Source: Halarsenatibacter sp964462585 (GTDB lineage Bacteria > Bacillota > Halanaerobiia > Halanaerobiales > Halarsenatibacteraceae). Taken from it: a stretch of 64,000 bases of DNA. Both the position numbers and the translations under genes were made by a program. How positions within the stretch are numbered: position 1 is the stretch's first letter; the number at the start of each line of letters is the position of its first letter. Positions 1 through 7,759 of this stretch are shown here, one piece after another. Where the stretch lies: NCBI GenBank assembly GCA_964462585.1, contig CAYXAK010000001.1, forward strand, positions 62,001 to 126,000, in the 5' to 3' direction. The notes below the pieces were generated by a model. That model searched no databases, was not told the origin of the DNA, and was given only the letters and a program-made list of their open reading frames with translations.

Positions 1-224
1 TTCATCTGAAAAGAAGTATTTGAGCTCTCTTCACCCATATTGAGGATTTCATGGTCGATATTCAATATCTGATACCTGATCTTCCCGCAGCTTTCACAGT
101 TAAAGGCCACAAAACCCTTGCCGGTGAGCCTGCCGATATTATGGGTAAATTCTCCCACACCCAGGATTCTGTCCTGAGGTATTTCATCTCCGCACTGCCA
201 GCAGTGGACTGCAGGCTTCTTCAT
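1..224 (-). CDS. Zinc-ribbon hypothetical protein, 3' end outside window
   Basis: Function is unknown. The visible 74 residues start at ATG 224 behind GAGGAGCT and run off the left edge of the window. Four cysteines at residues 8, 11, 43 and 46 form two CxxC pairs (CWQC and CESC), the pattern of a Cys4 zinc ribbon. No catalytic motif is visible. It follows the deaminase gene by 28 bases on the same strand, so it is probably the last or a middle gene of that transcript. Such small ribbons can be metal-binding, RNA-binding or regulatory. I cannot choose between these from the fragment. Confidence 0.65.
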   Translation of the reverse strand, partial: MKKPAVHCWQCGDEIPQDRILGVGEFTHNIGRLTGKGFVAFNCESCGKIRYQILNIDHEILNMGEESSNTSFQM

Positions 225-252
225 AATTATCAGCTCCTCACCTTCATGAAGA

Positions 253-1557
253 TTAAGAGTTCATCCTCTCAGCCCGCCGGGTGACCTCCTCGTAAATTTC
301 TCTCTCATCGAGGGTCTGAATCTCTCCTTTGCTAACTATCTCCCTCCCCCCGACGAACAGGTATTCCACCCGGGGAGAATTTACGGCATAGAACAGGTTG
401 GAGAGGCTGTTATATTCCGGATAAAATTCAGGACTGGATGTTTTATCTATGAGAATGAGATCGGCACAGTAACCGGGTTCGATCCTGCCAACTTTTTCAA
501 GTCCCAGAGCCTCTGCTCCATTCTCTGTTATCATGGCCATCAAATCTGAAATATCAAGCAGTGTGGGATCATCATTTGTCACCTTATGCAGATAAGAAGC
601 CCATCTTGCTTCAGTGATGAGATCGAGATTATTATTGCTGGCTGCGCTATCTGTGCCCAGACTGATATTAATTTCATATCCTTTCATATCCTTTACGGGG
701 GCTACACCGCTGGCCAGTTTTGTATTGCTGCTCGGGTTATGAGAAACGGAGACTTCTCTATCTGCTAGTATTTCGATATCCCCATCGTCCAGATGCACAC
801 AGTGAACTGCTATCACCGGTCTGGTGAAAAGCCCCAGATCATCCAGGTATTTTACAGGGCTTAGATCACGGCTGTCGACAAAGTTCTCAACCTCAGCAGC
901 TGTTTCTGCAATATGGGTATGAATTCTAACATCATATTTTTCGGAAAGATCTACAATCTTCTTCAGATAATCGCCACTGCAGGTATAGGGAGCATGTGGG
1001 GCTATATTGCAGGTTATTCTTCCCCCGGCAGTATTGTGATAGGAGTCGATAAACTCTTCCGTATGCTCCAGCCCCTCTTCTCCATCTTTCTCTTCGATGA
1101 GACCATAGCCGAGCTGGGCCCTGATCCCGGAGTTTTTAACCGCCTCTGCAATTCTCTCCACGGCAAAATACATGTCATTAAAGGTGGTGATACCGTTTTT
1201 GAGCATCTCCACGATTGCCAGACGGCTTCCCCAGAGAATATCCTCATCGCTCATTCTGCCCTCTGCCGGCCAGATTTTTTCCTCCAGCCAGGTCATGAGA
1301 TCCATGTCATCGGCAAAACCCCTCAGCATACTCATCCCGGTGTGGGTATGGGTGTTGATAAATCCGGGCAGGGCCATCATTCCCCGGCCGGATATTCTCC
1401 TGATATCATCTTCTTCAACCAGCTCTTCATACCTCTCATCTTCCATACTGCCCAGGTCAGAAACTTCTCCTCCTTCTATGAGAATAAAACCGGATTCGAT
1501 CTTCTCTTCACCTGCAGCAGGATAGATTTCGGAGATGTTTTTTATTAAAATAATAAT
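253..1557 (-). CDS. mtaD: 5-methylthioadenosine/S-adenosylhomocysteine deaminase, probable ATT start
   Basis: Metal-dependent amidohydrolase that deaminates MTA or SAH in methionine salvage. Seen: the HTHTGMSMLRG metal site, the APHAPYTC and HIAETAAEVE histidines, the VSHNPSSNTKLASG segment and the GTDSAASNNN metal aspartate. These mark the MtaD/SAH deaminase branch of the superfamily. The first in-frame ATG (1446) would drop the N-terminal beta strands that carry the family ILIKN pattern. That pattern is encoded upstream and begins at three consecutive ATT codons (1557, 1554, 1551), 5 to 11 bases after a GGGGGG ribosome site. An in-frame TGA lies just before, and no ATG, GTG or TTG is available. 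From 1557 the protein has 434 residues, normal for the family. Guanine or other nucleoside deamination is a less likely alternative. Confidence 0.85.
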   Translation of the reverse strand: MIILIKNISEIYPAAGEEKIESGFILIEGGEVSDLGSMEDERYEELVEEDDIRRISGRGMMALPGFINTHTHTGMSMLRGFADDMDLMTWLEEKIWPAEGRMSDEDILWGSRLAIVEMLKNGITTFNDMYFAVERIAEAVKNSGIRAQLGYGLIEEKDGEEGLEHTEEFIDSYHNTAGGRITCNIAPHAPYTCSGDYLKKIVDLSEKYDVRIHTHIAETAAEVENFVDSRDLSPVKYLDDLGLFTRPVIAVHCVHLDDGDIEILADREVSVSHNPSSNTKLASGVAPVKDMKGYEINISLGTDSAASNNNLDLITEARWASYLHKVTNDDPTLLDISDLMAMITENGAEALGLEKVGRIEPGYCADLILIDKTSSPEFYPEYNSLSNLFYAVNSPRVEYLFVGGREIVSKGEIQTLDEREIYEEVTRRAERMNS

Positions 1558-1596
1558 ATATTCCCCCCGCTGTCAGTGGAATTTATCGATTTAACT

Positions 1597-1920
1597 TTAT
1601 TCCAGACTGGATTCTTCTATTTCATCTTCAGCAAAAACCCTGCCACCTTCAGCTTTTCTATCGATTATATCATATTTTCCATCGAAGAACACCTCGATAT
1701 CCACTTTGTTATAGCAGTTATTGCAGACGACTATCTTCTTCAAGCGATAATCGCCGGGCAGCTCGTCCTCATATATTCTGTGCAGATCATAGCTTTTTAT
1801 TGCCCTCACTTCCATCACGTTTCCACAGCTATCATCCCTGACATGAAGGAGGATATGGTCATCATTATCACCTTTATTCCCTGTCAATTTTTGCAGAATT
1901 TTCCTGAAAAATTTAAACAT
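1597..1920 (-). CDS. Small Cys-containing hypothetical protein
   Basis: Unrecognised 107-residue protein. I chose ATG 1920 because AGGGTGG lies just upstream; a longer reading to 1989 would run into the promoter. The N-terminus (MFKFFRKILQK) is basic and amphipathic. Cysteines occur at residues 32, 66 and 69, the last two as CNNC, with a histidine at 26, which together could bind zinc. The tail after residue 85 is acidic. It is the first gene after a good promoter and sits 39 bases before the deaminase gene, so the two are likely co-transcribed. I assign no function. Confidence 0.6.
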   Translation of the reverse strand: MFKFFRKILQKLTGNKGDNDDHILLHVRDDSCGNVMEVRAIKSYDLHRIYEDELPGDYRLKKIVVCNNCYNKVDIEVFFDGKYDIIDRKAEGGRVFAEDEIEESSLE

Positions 1921-1988
1921 AGATCCACCCTTTCTGTATCGGCACCGGTGATGATAAAAGATAACCTCATCCATCCTCGTATAGGACA

Positions 1989-2017
1989 ATTATACCTGAT
2001 AAATGGAGTTCATTCAA
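1989..2017 (-). promoter_or_regulatory. Sigma-A-like promoter for the 1920-to-left transcript
   Basis: TTGAAT (2012-2017) and a perfect TATAAT (1989-1994) are separated by 17 bases on the minus strand. The predicted start near 1982 leaves a leader of about 60 bases before ATG 1920. The promoter lies immediately downstream of the ferritin terminator hairpin. Confidence 0.7.
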
Positions 2018-2024
2018 GCAGGAA

Positions 2025-2049
2025 GGCGGGCTGTGTTCTGCAGCCCGCC
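2025..2049 (-). terminator. Hairpin terminator after the ferritin gene
   Basis: GGCGGGCTG (2025-2033) pairs perfectly with CAGCCCGCC (2041-2049) around a 7-base loop. It lies 46 bases past the ferritin stop. The T-tract on the minus strand is short, so termination may be incomplete. Confidence 0.6.
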
Positions 2050-2094
2050 CCGGTGTGATCACCGATAAAGCAATCTGGAAAAAATCAGCAGCAA

Positions 2095-2577
2095 TTACTG
2101 ACCTCTCTGGCCCAGCTCCTTATCGAGGATGTAGAGACCTTCCCTGCCTGCTTTTTCCAGTTTGTCCACTATAGCTCCCACCGAATCCTCTTCCTCCACC
2201 TGCTCATCCACAAACCACTGCAGAAAGGATTCTGTGGCATAATCTTCTTCACTGCGGGCCATAGAAACAATCTCATTGATTGACGCTGTCACTTTCTTTT
2301 CGTGTTTCAGAGCATCTTCAAAAGCAGCGGAGACTGAATCCCAGGCAAATGGAGGTTTTTCTATCTCCATAAGTTCGACTCTGCCGCCTCTCTCATCGAT
2401 ATAATCATAGATTCTGCGGGCATGATCCATTTCCTCCTGGGCCTGAGCATCCATCCAGGCCGAAAAACCCTCCCAGCCTTCGCTGGCAAAATGAGCTCCC
2501 ATCGCCTGATAGATATAAGCAGAATAGAGTTCCAGATTGAGCTGATCGTTTAAAGCTTTGAGAATTTTTTCTTTCAT
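2095..2577 (-). CDS. ftnA: Non-heme ferritin
   Basis: Iron-storage ferritin that oxidises Fe(II) at a di-iron centre and stores it inside a 24-subunit shell in the cytoplasm. The 160-residue length is typical of bacterial FtnA. Ferroxidase residues are visible: Glu17 in LNLELYSAY, Glu50 and His53 in QEEMDHA, Glu94 in HEKK, and Glu127 in EQVEEE. The start is ATG 2577 behind AGGAGG. It diverges from the photolyase gene, sharing a 156-bp AT-rich region that holds a promoter for each direction. Storage of iron fits protection from Fenton chemistry. I see no haem-ligating methionine typical of bacterioferritin. Confidence 0.93.
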   Translation of the reverse strand: MKEKILKALNDQLNLELYSAYIYQAMGAHFASEGWEGFSAWMDAQAQEEMDHARRIYDYIDERGGRVELMEIEKPPFAWDSVSAAFEDALKHEKKVTASINEIVSMARSEEDYATESFLQWFVDEQVEEEDSVGAIVDKLEKAGREGLYILDKELGQRGQ

Positions 2578-2636
2578 GATTCATTCCTCCTGTTATAGGG
2601 CTGAATTTTTCTCCTGGTAATTATTATTATTCTATG

Positions 2637-2665
2637 TTATAAATATTTTTCCTTCTAATATTCAA
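2637..2665 (-). promoter_or_regulatory. Promoter for the ferritin gene
   Basis: TTGAAT (2660-2665) and TTATAA (2637-2642) on the minus strand are separated by 17 bases, about 60 bases before the ferritin start. I see no convincing Fur-type 19-bp palindrome over it, although the region is so AT-rich that a degenerate one could hide. Confidence 0.5.
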
Positions 2666-2733
2666 TTATAATGAAGGTTTTTTTCATATTTTATGCAATA
2701 TCTATTATAGAAAGATAGAAAGGAGATGAAATT

Positions 2734-4167
2734 ATGTCTGCTGGAGAGATAATAGAAAAAGAACTGAAAGAGGAAGGCTTTTCCCGCCATGATTATGAAC
2801 TGCTAAATGACGGAGAGCTGCAGGATGAAGGGGATTTCATACTCTACTGGATGCAGTCAGCACAGCGTTACAGGGATAATAAAGCCCTGGCAGCAGCAGC
2901 TCATTTGGCCCGGGTTCTCGATAAACCTCTGGTTGTGGGCTTTGTATTCATGCCGGATTATCCGGAAGGTAATTTTCGCCATTACTCCTTTATGTATGAC
3001 GGTATAAGTGAGCTGAGTGATATATTCGCCGATAATGATATCGGCTTCATCGTAAGAAAAGGAAGTCCCGTGGAGGAGCTGGAGAAACTGGCAGAAAATG
3101 CTTTTATGGTCATCTGTGACACTGGTTATCTCAAGCCAGCCCGCAGCTGGAGGGATGAACTCTCTCAAAGATTAAATGTGGCTTTACTGGAAATATCGAC
3201 AAATGTAATAGTTCCGGTCAGAGCTGTTTCCGATAAAGAGGAATATGCCGCTTATACCCTGAGAAAAAAACTAACCCCCATGATAGAAGAGCACCTGAAA
3301 CTCTGGGAGATACAAGGAGATTTCCCTCCCGGAACCTCCTTTACTGATATGCCGGCTAACTTTGCCGAAAAAGAGGAGTTTCTGCAGGAGTTAGAATTAT
3401 TCTCTGAAACTCCCGAACTGACCGGCATTAGTGGGGGTAGCAGTCAGGCCAGGAAAATATTGAAAGATTTTATCGAGGTGAAGCTTCCCAATTATCATCA
3501 AGATAGAAACGATCCCGATTGTAACTGCCAGTCTGAGCTGAGCCCCTATCTTCACTTCGGCCAGATCTCTCCCCGGGAGATAGCTATAAAAGCAGAGGAG
3601 GCGGAAGGAAAAATCGCTGAAACCGCCCTGGAGGAGTTTCGGGAAGAGCTTATCGTGAGAAGAGAGCTCAGTTTCAATTTTGTCCATTATAACCGTCAGT
3701 ATGACAATTTTCCCGATCTGCTGCCCGAATGGGCCCGGAAATCTCTGAAAAAGCACAGCCAGGATAAACGGGAATATACCTATGGCCGGCAGGAATTGGA
3801 GACTGCATCGACACATGACATATACTGGAATGCCGCCCAGCTGGAGCTCATTCACGGGGGCAAAATTCATAATTATCTCCGCATGTACTGGGGCAAAAAA
3901 ATTCTGGAGTGGACCGAGAGCCCTGAGAAGGCTTATTCCATCAGTCTCTATCTCAATAATAAATATGCCCTTGACGGCAGAGATCCCAACAGCTATGCCG
4001 GTATCGCCTGGATTTTTGGCAAACATGATAGGGCCTGGCAGGAGAGAAAAATATACGGGAAAATAAGATATATGAACAGAAATGGTCTGGAAAGAAAATT
4101 CTCACTTGACAGGTATACAGATAGAATCAAAGGTCTGGCCGGCATTTCTGAGCTTCCCGGTGAATAG
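2734..4167 (+). CDS. phrB: Class II CPD DNA photolyase
   Basis: Light-driven repair of cyclobutane pyrimidine dimers using reduced FAD. Class II is indicated by the N-terminal ILYWMQSAQR motif (about residues 35-45) and by the C-terminal FAD and DNA segment with YLNNKYALDGRDPNSYAGIAW. The N-terminal Rossmann-like antenna domain covers about residues 30-200 and the helical FAD domain about 230-470. Length 477 is normal. The start ATG 2734 follows AAAGGAGATG. A weak promoter (TTTTTC at 2680-2685, TATTAT at 2703-2708) precedes it. It points away from ferritin, and a hairpin at 4195-4216 closes the unit. A photolyase suggests a sunlit habitat, such as a shallow brine; that is inference. Confidence 0.92.
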   Translation: MSAGEIIEKELKEEGFSRHDYELLNDGELQDEGDFILYWMQSAQRYRDNKALAAAAHLARVLDKPLVVGFVFMPDYPEGNFRHYSFMYDGISELSDIFADNDIGFIVRKGSPVEELEKLAENAFMVICDTGYLKPARSWRDELSQRLNVALLEISTNVIVPVRAVSDKEEYAAYTLRKKLTPMIEEHLKLWEIQGDFPPGTSFTDMPANFAEKEEFLQELELFSETPELTGISGGSSQARKILKDFIEVKLPNYHQDRNDPDCNCQSELSPYLHFGQISPREIAIKAEEAEGKIAETALEEFREELIVRRELSFNFVHYNRQYDNFPDLLPEWARKSLKKHSQDKREYTYGRQELETASTHDIYWNAAQLELIHGGKIHNYLRMYWGKKILEWTESPEKAYSISLYLNNKYALDGRDPNSYAGIAWIFGKHDRAWQERKIYGKIRYMNRNGLERKFSLDRYTDRIKGLAGISELPGE

Positions 4168-4194
4168 AGAAAAGTTGAGAGGGAAATAAAAAAA

Positions 4195-4216
4195 GAAGGG
4201 CTGAGATATGCCCTTC
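4195..4216. terminator. Bidirectional terminator between phrB and HU
   Basis: GAAGGGC (4195-4201) pairs with GCCCTTC (4210-4216). On the minus strand a T-rich tract follows directly, so it ends the HU transcript well. On the plus strand only a weak tract follows for phrB. The 134 bases between it and the HU stop codon hold nothing else I can identify. Confidence 0.7.
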
Positions 4217-4350
4217 TCATAAAAAGGTTGGGAGCTATTTTTCTGCTAAAATCGACTGTATGTAGAACATTTGCTTGTATATTCAGGTGATATAAAAGAT
4301 ACGAGATGATTTATTATTGGATAGACTGTTATGCTTCAGCTCTTACTGGC

Positions 4351-4650
4351 TTATTTGACAGCCTCTTTAAATGTTTTGCCGGCTCTGAATACGGGGACAC
4401 TTCTGGCGGGGATAGTTATGGTCTCTTCAGGATTCTGAGGGTTTCTTCCCTCTCTTTCCTGGCGATCTCTGACTTCAAAGCTGCCGAAGCCTATGATCTG
4501 AACCTTATCCCGCTTTTCCTCTTCTTTTTCAGATTCTTCCTCCAGATAGTTCATGATGGAATCGAAGGTGGCATTGATAATCTCATCGCAGTCCTTTTTG
4601 GTCATATCAGTCTTCTCGGCTACGTGATCGATTAATTCTGTTTTGGTCAT
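4351..4650 (-). CDS. hup: HU-family nucleoid DNA-binding protein
   Basis: Histone-like dimeric protein that bends and compacts DNA. The N-terminal helices (MTKTELIDHVAEKT), the IIGFGSFEVRDRQEREGRNP core and the DNA-binding arm with the closing PVFRAGKTFKEAV are standard HU. The start ATG 4650 lies 8 bases after AGGAGG; a GTG at 4659 overlaps that ribosome site and is unlikely. At 99 residues it is about 9 longer than usual because of a charged insert rich in Glu and Lys near residues 41-52, which fits salt adaptation. The gene lies 134 bases after gpsA, where spore-formers often have spoIVA between the two. Confidence 0.95.
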   Translation of the reverse strand: MTKTELIDHVAEKTDMTKKDCDEIINATFDSIMNYLEEESEKEEEKRDKVQIIGFGSFEVRDRQEREGRNPQNPEETITIPARSVPVFRAGKTFKEAVK

Positions 4651-4784
4651 TTCAGTCACCTCCTTTTAAATATTTTTTGATTCTATTAACCTATATTCTT
4701 GACATTTACAGGATCTCCTGCCCTTTCACTAATAAAAATAGCAAAAAATCCTCTTTAGATCAATACTTTTGCCGGTTTTGTCCC

Positions 4785-5792
4785 TCACCGGCTCCCCAGT
4801 TCAGTTTTGGGATCCCGTGTCATGAGTTCATCCACCGCTGTAAGAGGGTCTTTCCCTTCAAATAGCACACTGTAGATCTCTTCGGTGATGGGCATCTCTG
4901 CGGAGATGTTTCCGCGGACTTTCTGTCTGTATACTGCTTCTGTCGATTTGATTCCTTCCACAGCCTGCCCCACTTCCTTCAGAGCGGTCTTCTTATCCTT
5001 GCCCTCACCGATCTTATAACCAAAAGTCCTGTTTCTGCTGTGAGTGCTGTTGCAGGTCACCACCAGATCTCCCAGCCCGGTCAGGCCGGAAAATGTTAGA
5101 GTTGCTGCGCCCAGTTCTTCTCCCAGACGGGCTATCTCAGCAAGCCCCCTTGTTATCAGAGCAGCCCGGGCATTATCACCATATCCCAGGCCATCTGATA
5201 TACCGGCAGCCAGAGCAATAATGTTTTTAATAGCCCCGCCCAGCTCAACACCTCTCACATCCTGATTGGTGTAAATTCTAAAGCGCCTGTCAGAGATCAG
5301 CTCCTGCAGATCCTCTGCCACCTTTCTGCTGTGAGAAGCTATGACTGCAGCCGAGGGAAGCTCTTTGATGACCTCCTCGGCGTGGGTGGGACCGGATAAT
5401 ACGGCCAGGGGATTTTCTGCATATTCAGCGATGAGTTCGGAGTTTGTTTTAAAGCTCTCAACATCTATCCCTTTAGCCGTCGATATTATGGTGGACTCAG
5501 AAGGAATATTATCTTCTATCTCTGCCATCAGCCCGGCTGTAGCTGAAGTGGGAACTGAGATAAATATGTATTCCGCTACCCTGAGAGCTTTCTTGAGATC
5601 ATCTGTAGCAGCTATATTTTTTGATAACACTATCTCCGGAAAATAATCGGAATTCACCCTCTTTTCCCTTATATGCCTGACCTGTTCACTGCGGCGGGAA
5701 TAGATCATGACTTCATATCCCTGGCGGGCCAGAGCCTGGGCGATGGCAGTTCCCCAGCTGCCACAGCCTATTATCGATATCGAATAATCCAT
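4785..5792 (-). CDS. gpsA: Glycerol-3-phosphate dehydrogenase [NAD(P)+]
   Basis: Reduces dihydroxyacetone phosphate to sn-glycerol 3-phosphate, the backbone for phospholipids. The N-terminal Rossmann motif GCGSWGTA (about residues 9-16), the LSGPTHAEEV motif, and the ELGGAIKNIIALAAGI segment with the catalytic Lys are visible. The length of 335 matches the family. It lies 28 bases after plsY, whose product uses its product directly, so the two form a functional pair in the der-plsY-gpsA run. A short inverted repeat overlaps the stop codon but has no T-tract. Confidence 0.96.
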   Translation of the reverse strand: MDYSISIIGCGSWGTAIAQALARQGYEVMIYSRRSEQVRHIREKRVNSDYFPEIVLSKNIAATDDLKKALRVAEYIFISVPTSATAGLMAEIEDNIPSESTIISTAKGIDVESFKTNSELIAEYAENPLAVLSGPTHAEEVIKELPSAAVIASHSRKVAEDLQELISDRRFRIYTNQDVRGVELGGAIKNIIALAAGISDGLGYGDNARAALITRGLAEIARLGEELGAATLTFSGLTGLGDLVVTCNSTHSRNRTFGYKIGEGKDKKTALKEVGQAVEGIKSTEAVYRQKVRGNISAEMPITEEIYSVLFEGKDPLTAVDELMTRDPKTELGSR

Positions 5793-5820
5793 AATATCAC
5801 TCCTGCACAGCTCTAAATCA

Positions 5821-6423
5821 TTAATTTTCTCCCATATTTATCGGCTTTTCCTGACCTTTCATCAAACGTTCAATATTGCCCCTGTGGGTGAATGCGATCG
5901 ATAAAAATATAATCCCCGCCAGGAGCACCTCCATCATAGAGCCGGTCATAACATAAGCCGAGAAGGGAAGTGTCATTGTGCCTATAAGTGAAGCAACTGA
6001 GACTATCTTCAGTGTAAAGGCTATGAACAGCCAGACCGCTCCCATAACTACAAAGCTAGCCGGAGAGATACCCAGCATGACACCGAAGGTGGTGGCAACA
6101 CCTTTGCCTCCGTCAAATTTCAGAAATATCGAGTTGTCATGGCCCAGTATGGCTGCAATACCTATTATATAAAGCAGGTAAGCAGGCTGAGCGGCAGGCA
6201 GAAAGGCCCGGGCAATCATCACAGGTATCAATCCCTTGAAAATATCCACAAGTGCCACAAGTGCTCCCATGCGAAAGCCAAGTTTTCTGGCCACATTTGT
6301 TGCCCCCACATTGCCGCTGCCGTGCTGGCGAATATCCGTTCCCAGAATTTTTTTGGTGACCAGATACCCGGTTGGCAGCGAGCCTATCAGATAAGAGATA
6401 AGAGTCATCAATACAGTTTCCAT
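5821..6423 (-). CDS. plsY: Acyl-phosphate:glycerol-3-phosphate acyltransferase
   Basis: Integral membrane enzyme that moves an acyl group from acyl-phosphate (made by PlsX or by the Fak pathway) to glycerol 3-phosphate, giving lysophosphatidic acid. Motif 1 (GSLPTGYLVTK), motif 2 (GSGNVGATNVAR) and motif 3 (FDGGKGVATTFG) are present, with about five membrane segments. ATG 6423 is the start, just after GGAGGAAG; a GTG one codon earlier is less likely. Length 200 is typical. PlsX, PlsC, GpsA and FakA are all encoded in this window. Confidence 0.96.
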   Translation of the reverse strand: METVLMTLISYLIGSLPTGYLVTKKILGTDIRQHGSGNVGATNVARKLGFRMGALVALVDIFKGLIPVMIARAFLPAAQPAYLLYIIGIAAILGHDNSIFLKFDGGKGVATTFGVMLGISPASFVVMGAVWLFIAFTLKIVSVASLIGTMTLPFSAYVMTGSMMEVLLAGIIFLSIAFTHRGNIERLMKGQEKPINMGEN

Positions 6424-6436
6424 CACATCTTCCTCC

Positions 6437-7759
6437 TCAGTCTCTTTGCTTGAATTTAAATATTAGCGGTGTGCCCACAAAACCGAAGGCATCTCGTATT
6501 TTATTTTCCAGATATCTTTTATAGGCAAAGTGAACCAGGTCGGGATCATTTACAAAGAAGACAAAATGAGGGGGACTGACATCGGTCTGAGTGGTATAAT
6601 ATATCTTCAGGCGCTTGCCCTGATAGGAAGGCGGCGGGTTCATCTGCACTGCATCTTCAATCACCTCGTTGAGCACACCTGTTTTGATTCTCTGCAGTGA
6701 TTGATCGTAAACATATTCAGCCAGCTCCAGAACTTCATGGACTCTCTGTCCTGTCAGCGCTGATATGAAGATCACCGGGGCATAATTTAAAAATTTCAAC
6801 CGGTAATAGATCTCCTCCCTGTATAGATCGACAGTATGGGTATTCTTTTCTATAAGATCCCATTTATTTACAGCCAGAACGATCGGCTTTCCCTCATCAT
6901 GGGCATAGCCCACTATCTTCTTATCCTGTTCGGTCACACCCTCTTCGGCATCGAGCATCATTACAACCGCATCAGAGCGCTCAATCGACCTTATAGCTCT
7001 GATGTTGGAGTAATATTCTATATCCTCTTTGACCCGGGACTTCTTTCTAAGTCCGGCAGTATCTATAAGCTTAAATTTATTGCCGTCCTTTTCCAGAACA
7101 GCATCAACTGCATCACGGGTCGTGCCCGGTTCCGGACTAACTATTACTCTGTTCTGTCCCAGCAGATAATTCACAAGTGAGGATTTACCGACATTGGGTT
7201 TTCCCACCACCGCCACATCTATAACGTCCTCGGCTATATCCTCCTCACTGCTCTTTTCAGAAGAGGAAATTTTATCGGTTATCCTGGCACAGAGATCTCC
7301 CACATTTTTACCGTGTTCTGCTGAGACCGGTATGACATCCTCAAAGCCCAGGCTGTAAAACTCCCAGGGCTCATCCTGAGCGGTAAAGTCGTCCATTTTA
7401 TTCGCCGCCACCACTACCGGCGTCTGCTGCTGGCGCAGTTTCTCCGCTATCTCCCTGTCCAGCGGCATCATGCCCTCCCTGACATCAACCACCAGCACGA
7501 TGAGGTCGGATTCTCTGATAGCCTGATCGACCTGATATTCTATCTGTGTTCTAAATTCATCTCTGTCCTCAAGCTCCAGCCCACCTGTATCGACCAGGGT
7601 GAATTTCTCGTTCTGCCAGGAAGCTTCACCGTATATTCTATCTCTGGTTAGATTGGGGGTTCCCTCCACAATTGCTTTTCTTCGATTTATCAACCTGTTA
7701 AAAAGTGTTGACTTACCCACATTGGGCCTGCCCACGATGGCCACAATCGGCTTGCTCAT
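6437..7759 (-). CDS. der: Ribosome-assembly GTPase Der (EngA)
   Basis: Double-domain GTPase needed for maturation of the 50S subunit. Two P-loops are seen, GRPNVGKSTLF near residue 10 and GKPNVGKSSLV near residue 185, each followed by its G3 to G5 motifs (DTGGLE and DTAGLR, NKMD and NKWD). A KH-like C-terminal domain follows. Length 440 is standard. The start ATG 7759 follows GGAGGTG. The first 47 bases overlap the 3' end of the upstream radical SAM gene, more than the usual 1-4 bases, which suggests translational coupling. plsY starts 14 bases downstream. Confidence 0.97.
   Translation of the reverse strand: MSKPIVAIVGRPNVGKSTLFNRLINRRKAIVEGTPNLTRDRIYGEASWQNEKFTLVDTGGLELEDRDEFRTQIEYQVDQAIRESDLIVLVVDVREGMMPLDREIAEKLRQQQTPVVVAANKMDDFTAQDEPWEFYSLGFEDVIPVSAEHGKNVGDLCARITDKISSSEKSSEEDIAEDVIDVAVVGKPNVGKSSLVNYLLGQNRVIVSPEPGTTRDAVDAVLEKDGNKFKLIDTAGLRKKSRVKEDIEYYSNIRAIRSIERSDAVVMMLDAEEGVTEQDKKIVGYAHDEGKPIVLAVNKWDLIEKNTHTVDLYREEIYYRLKFLNYAPVIFISALTGQRVHEVLELAEYVYDQSLQRIKTGVLNEVIEDAVQMNPPPSYQGKRLKIYYTTQTDVSPPHFVFFVNDPDLVHFAYKRYLENKIRDAFGFVGTPLIFKFKQRD

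Noticed and set aside
913..1548. Long plus-strand open frame of 211 codons opposite the deaminase gene
   Set aside because: It mirrors a well-conserved gene in another frame, has no recognisable motif and no ribosome site at its start.
1446..1557. Frameshift or pseudogene explanation for the missing N-termini of the deaminase and ispH genes
   Set aside because: In both cases the upstream frame is open and encodes the expected conserved residues with a good ribosome site, so an unusual start codon explains the data without any damage. A sequencing error cannot be fully excluded.
4771..4792. Inverted repeat GCCGGT/ACCGGC over the gpsA stop as a terminator
   Set aside because: Six-base arms with no T-tract after them on the minus strand.
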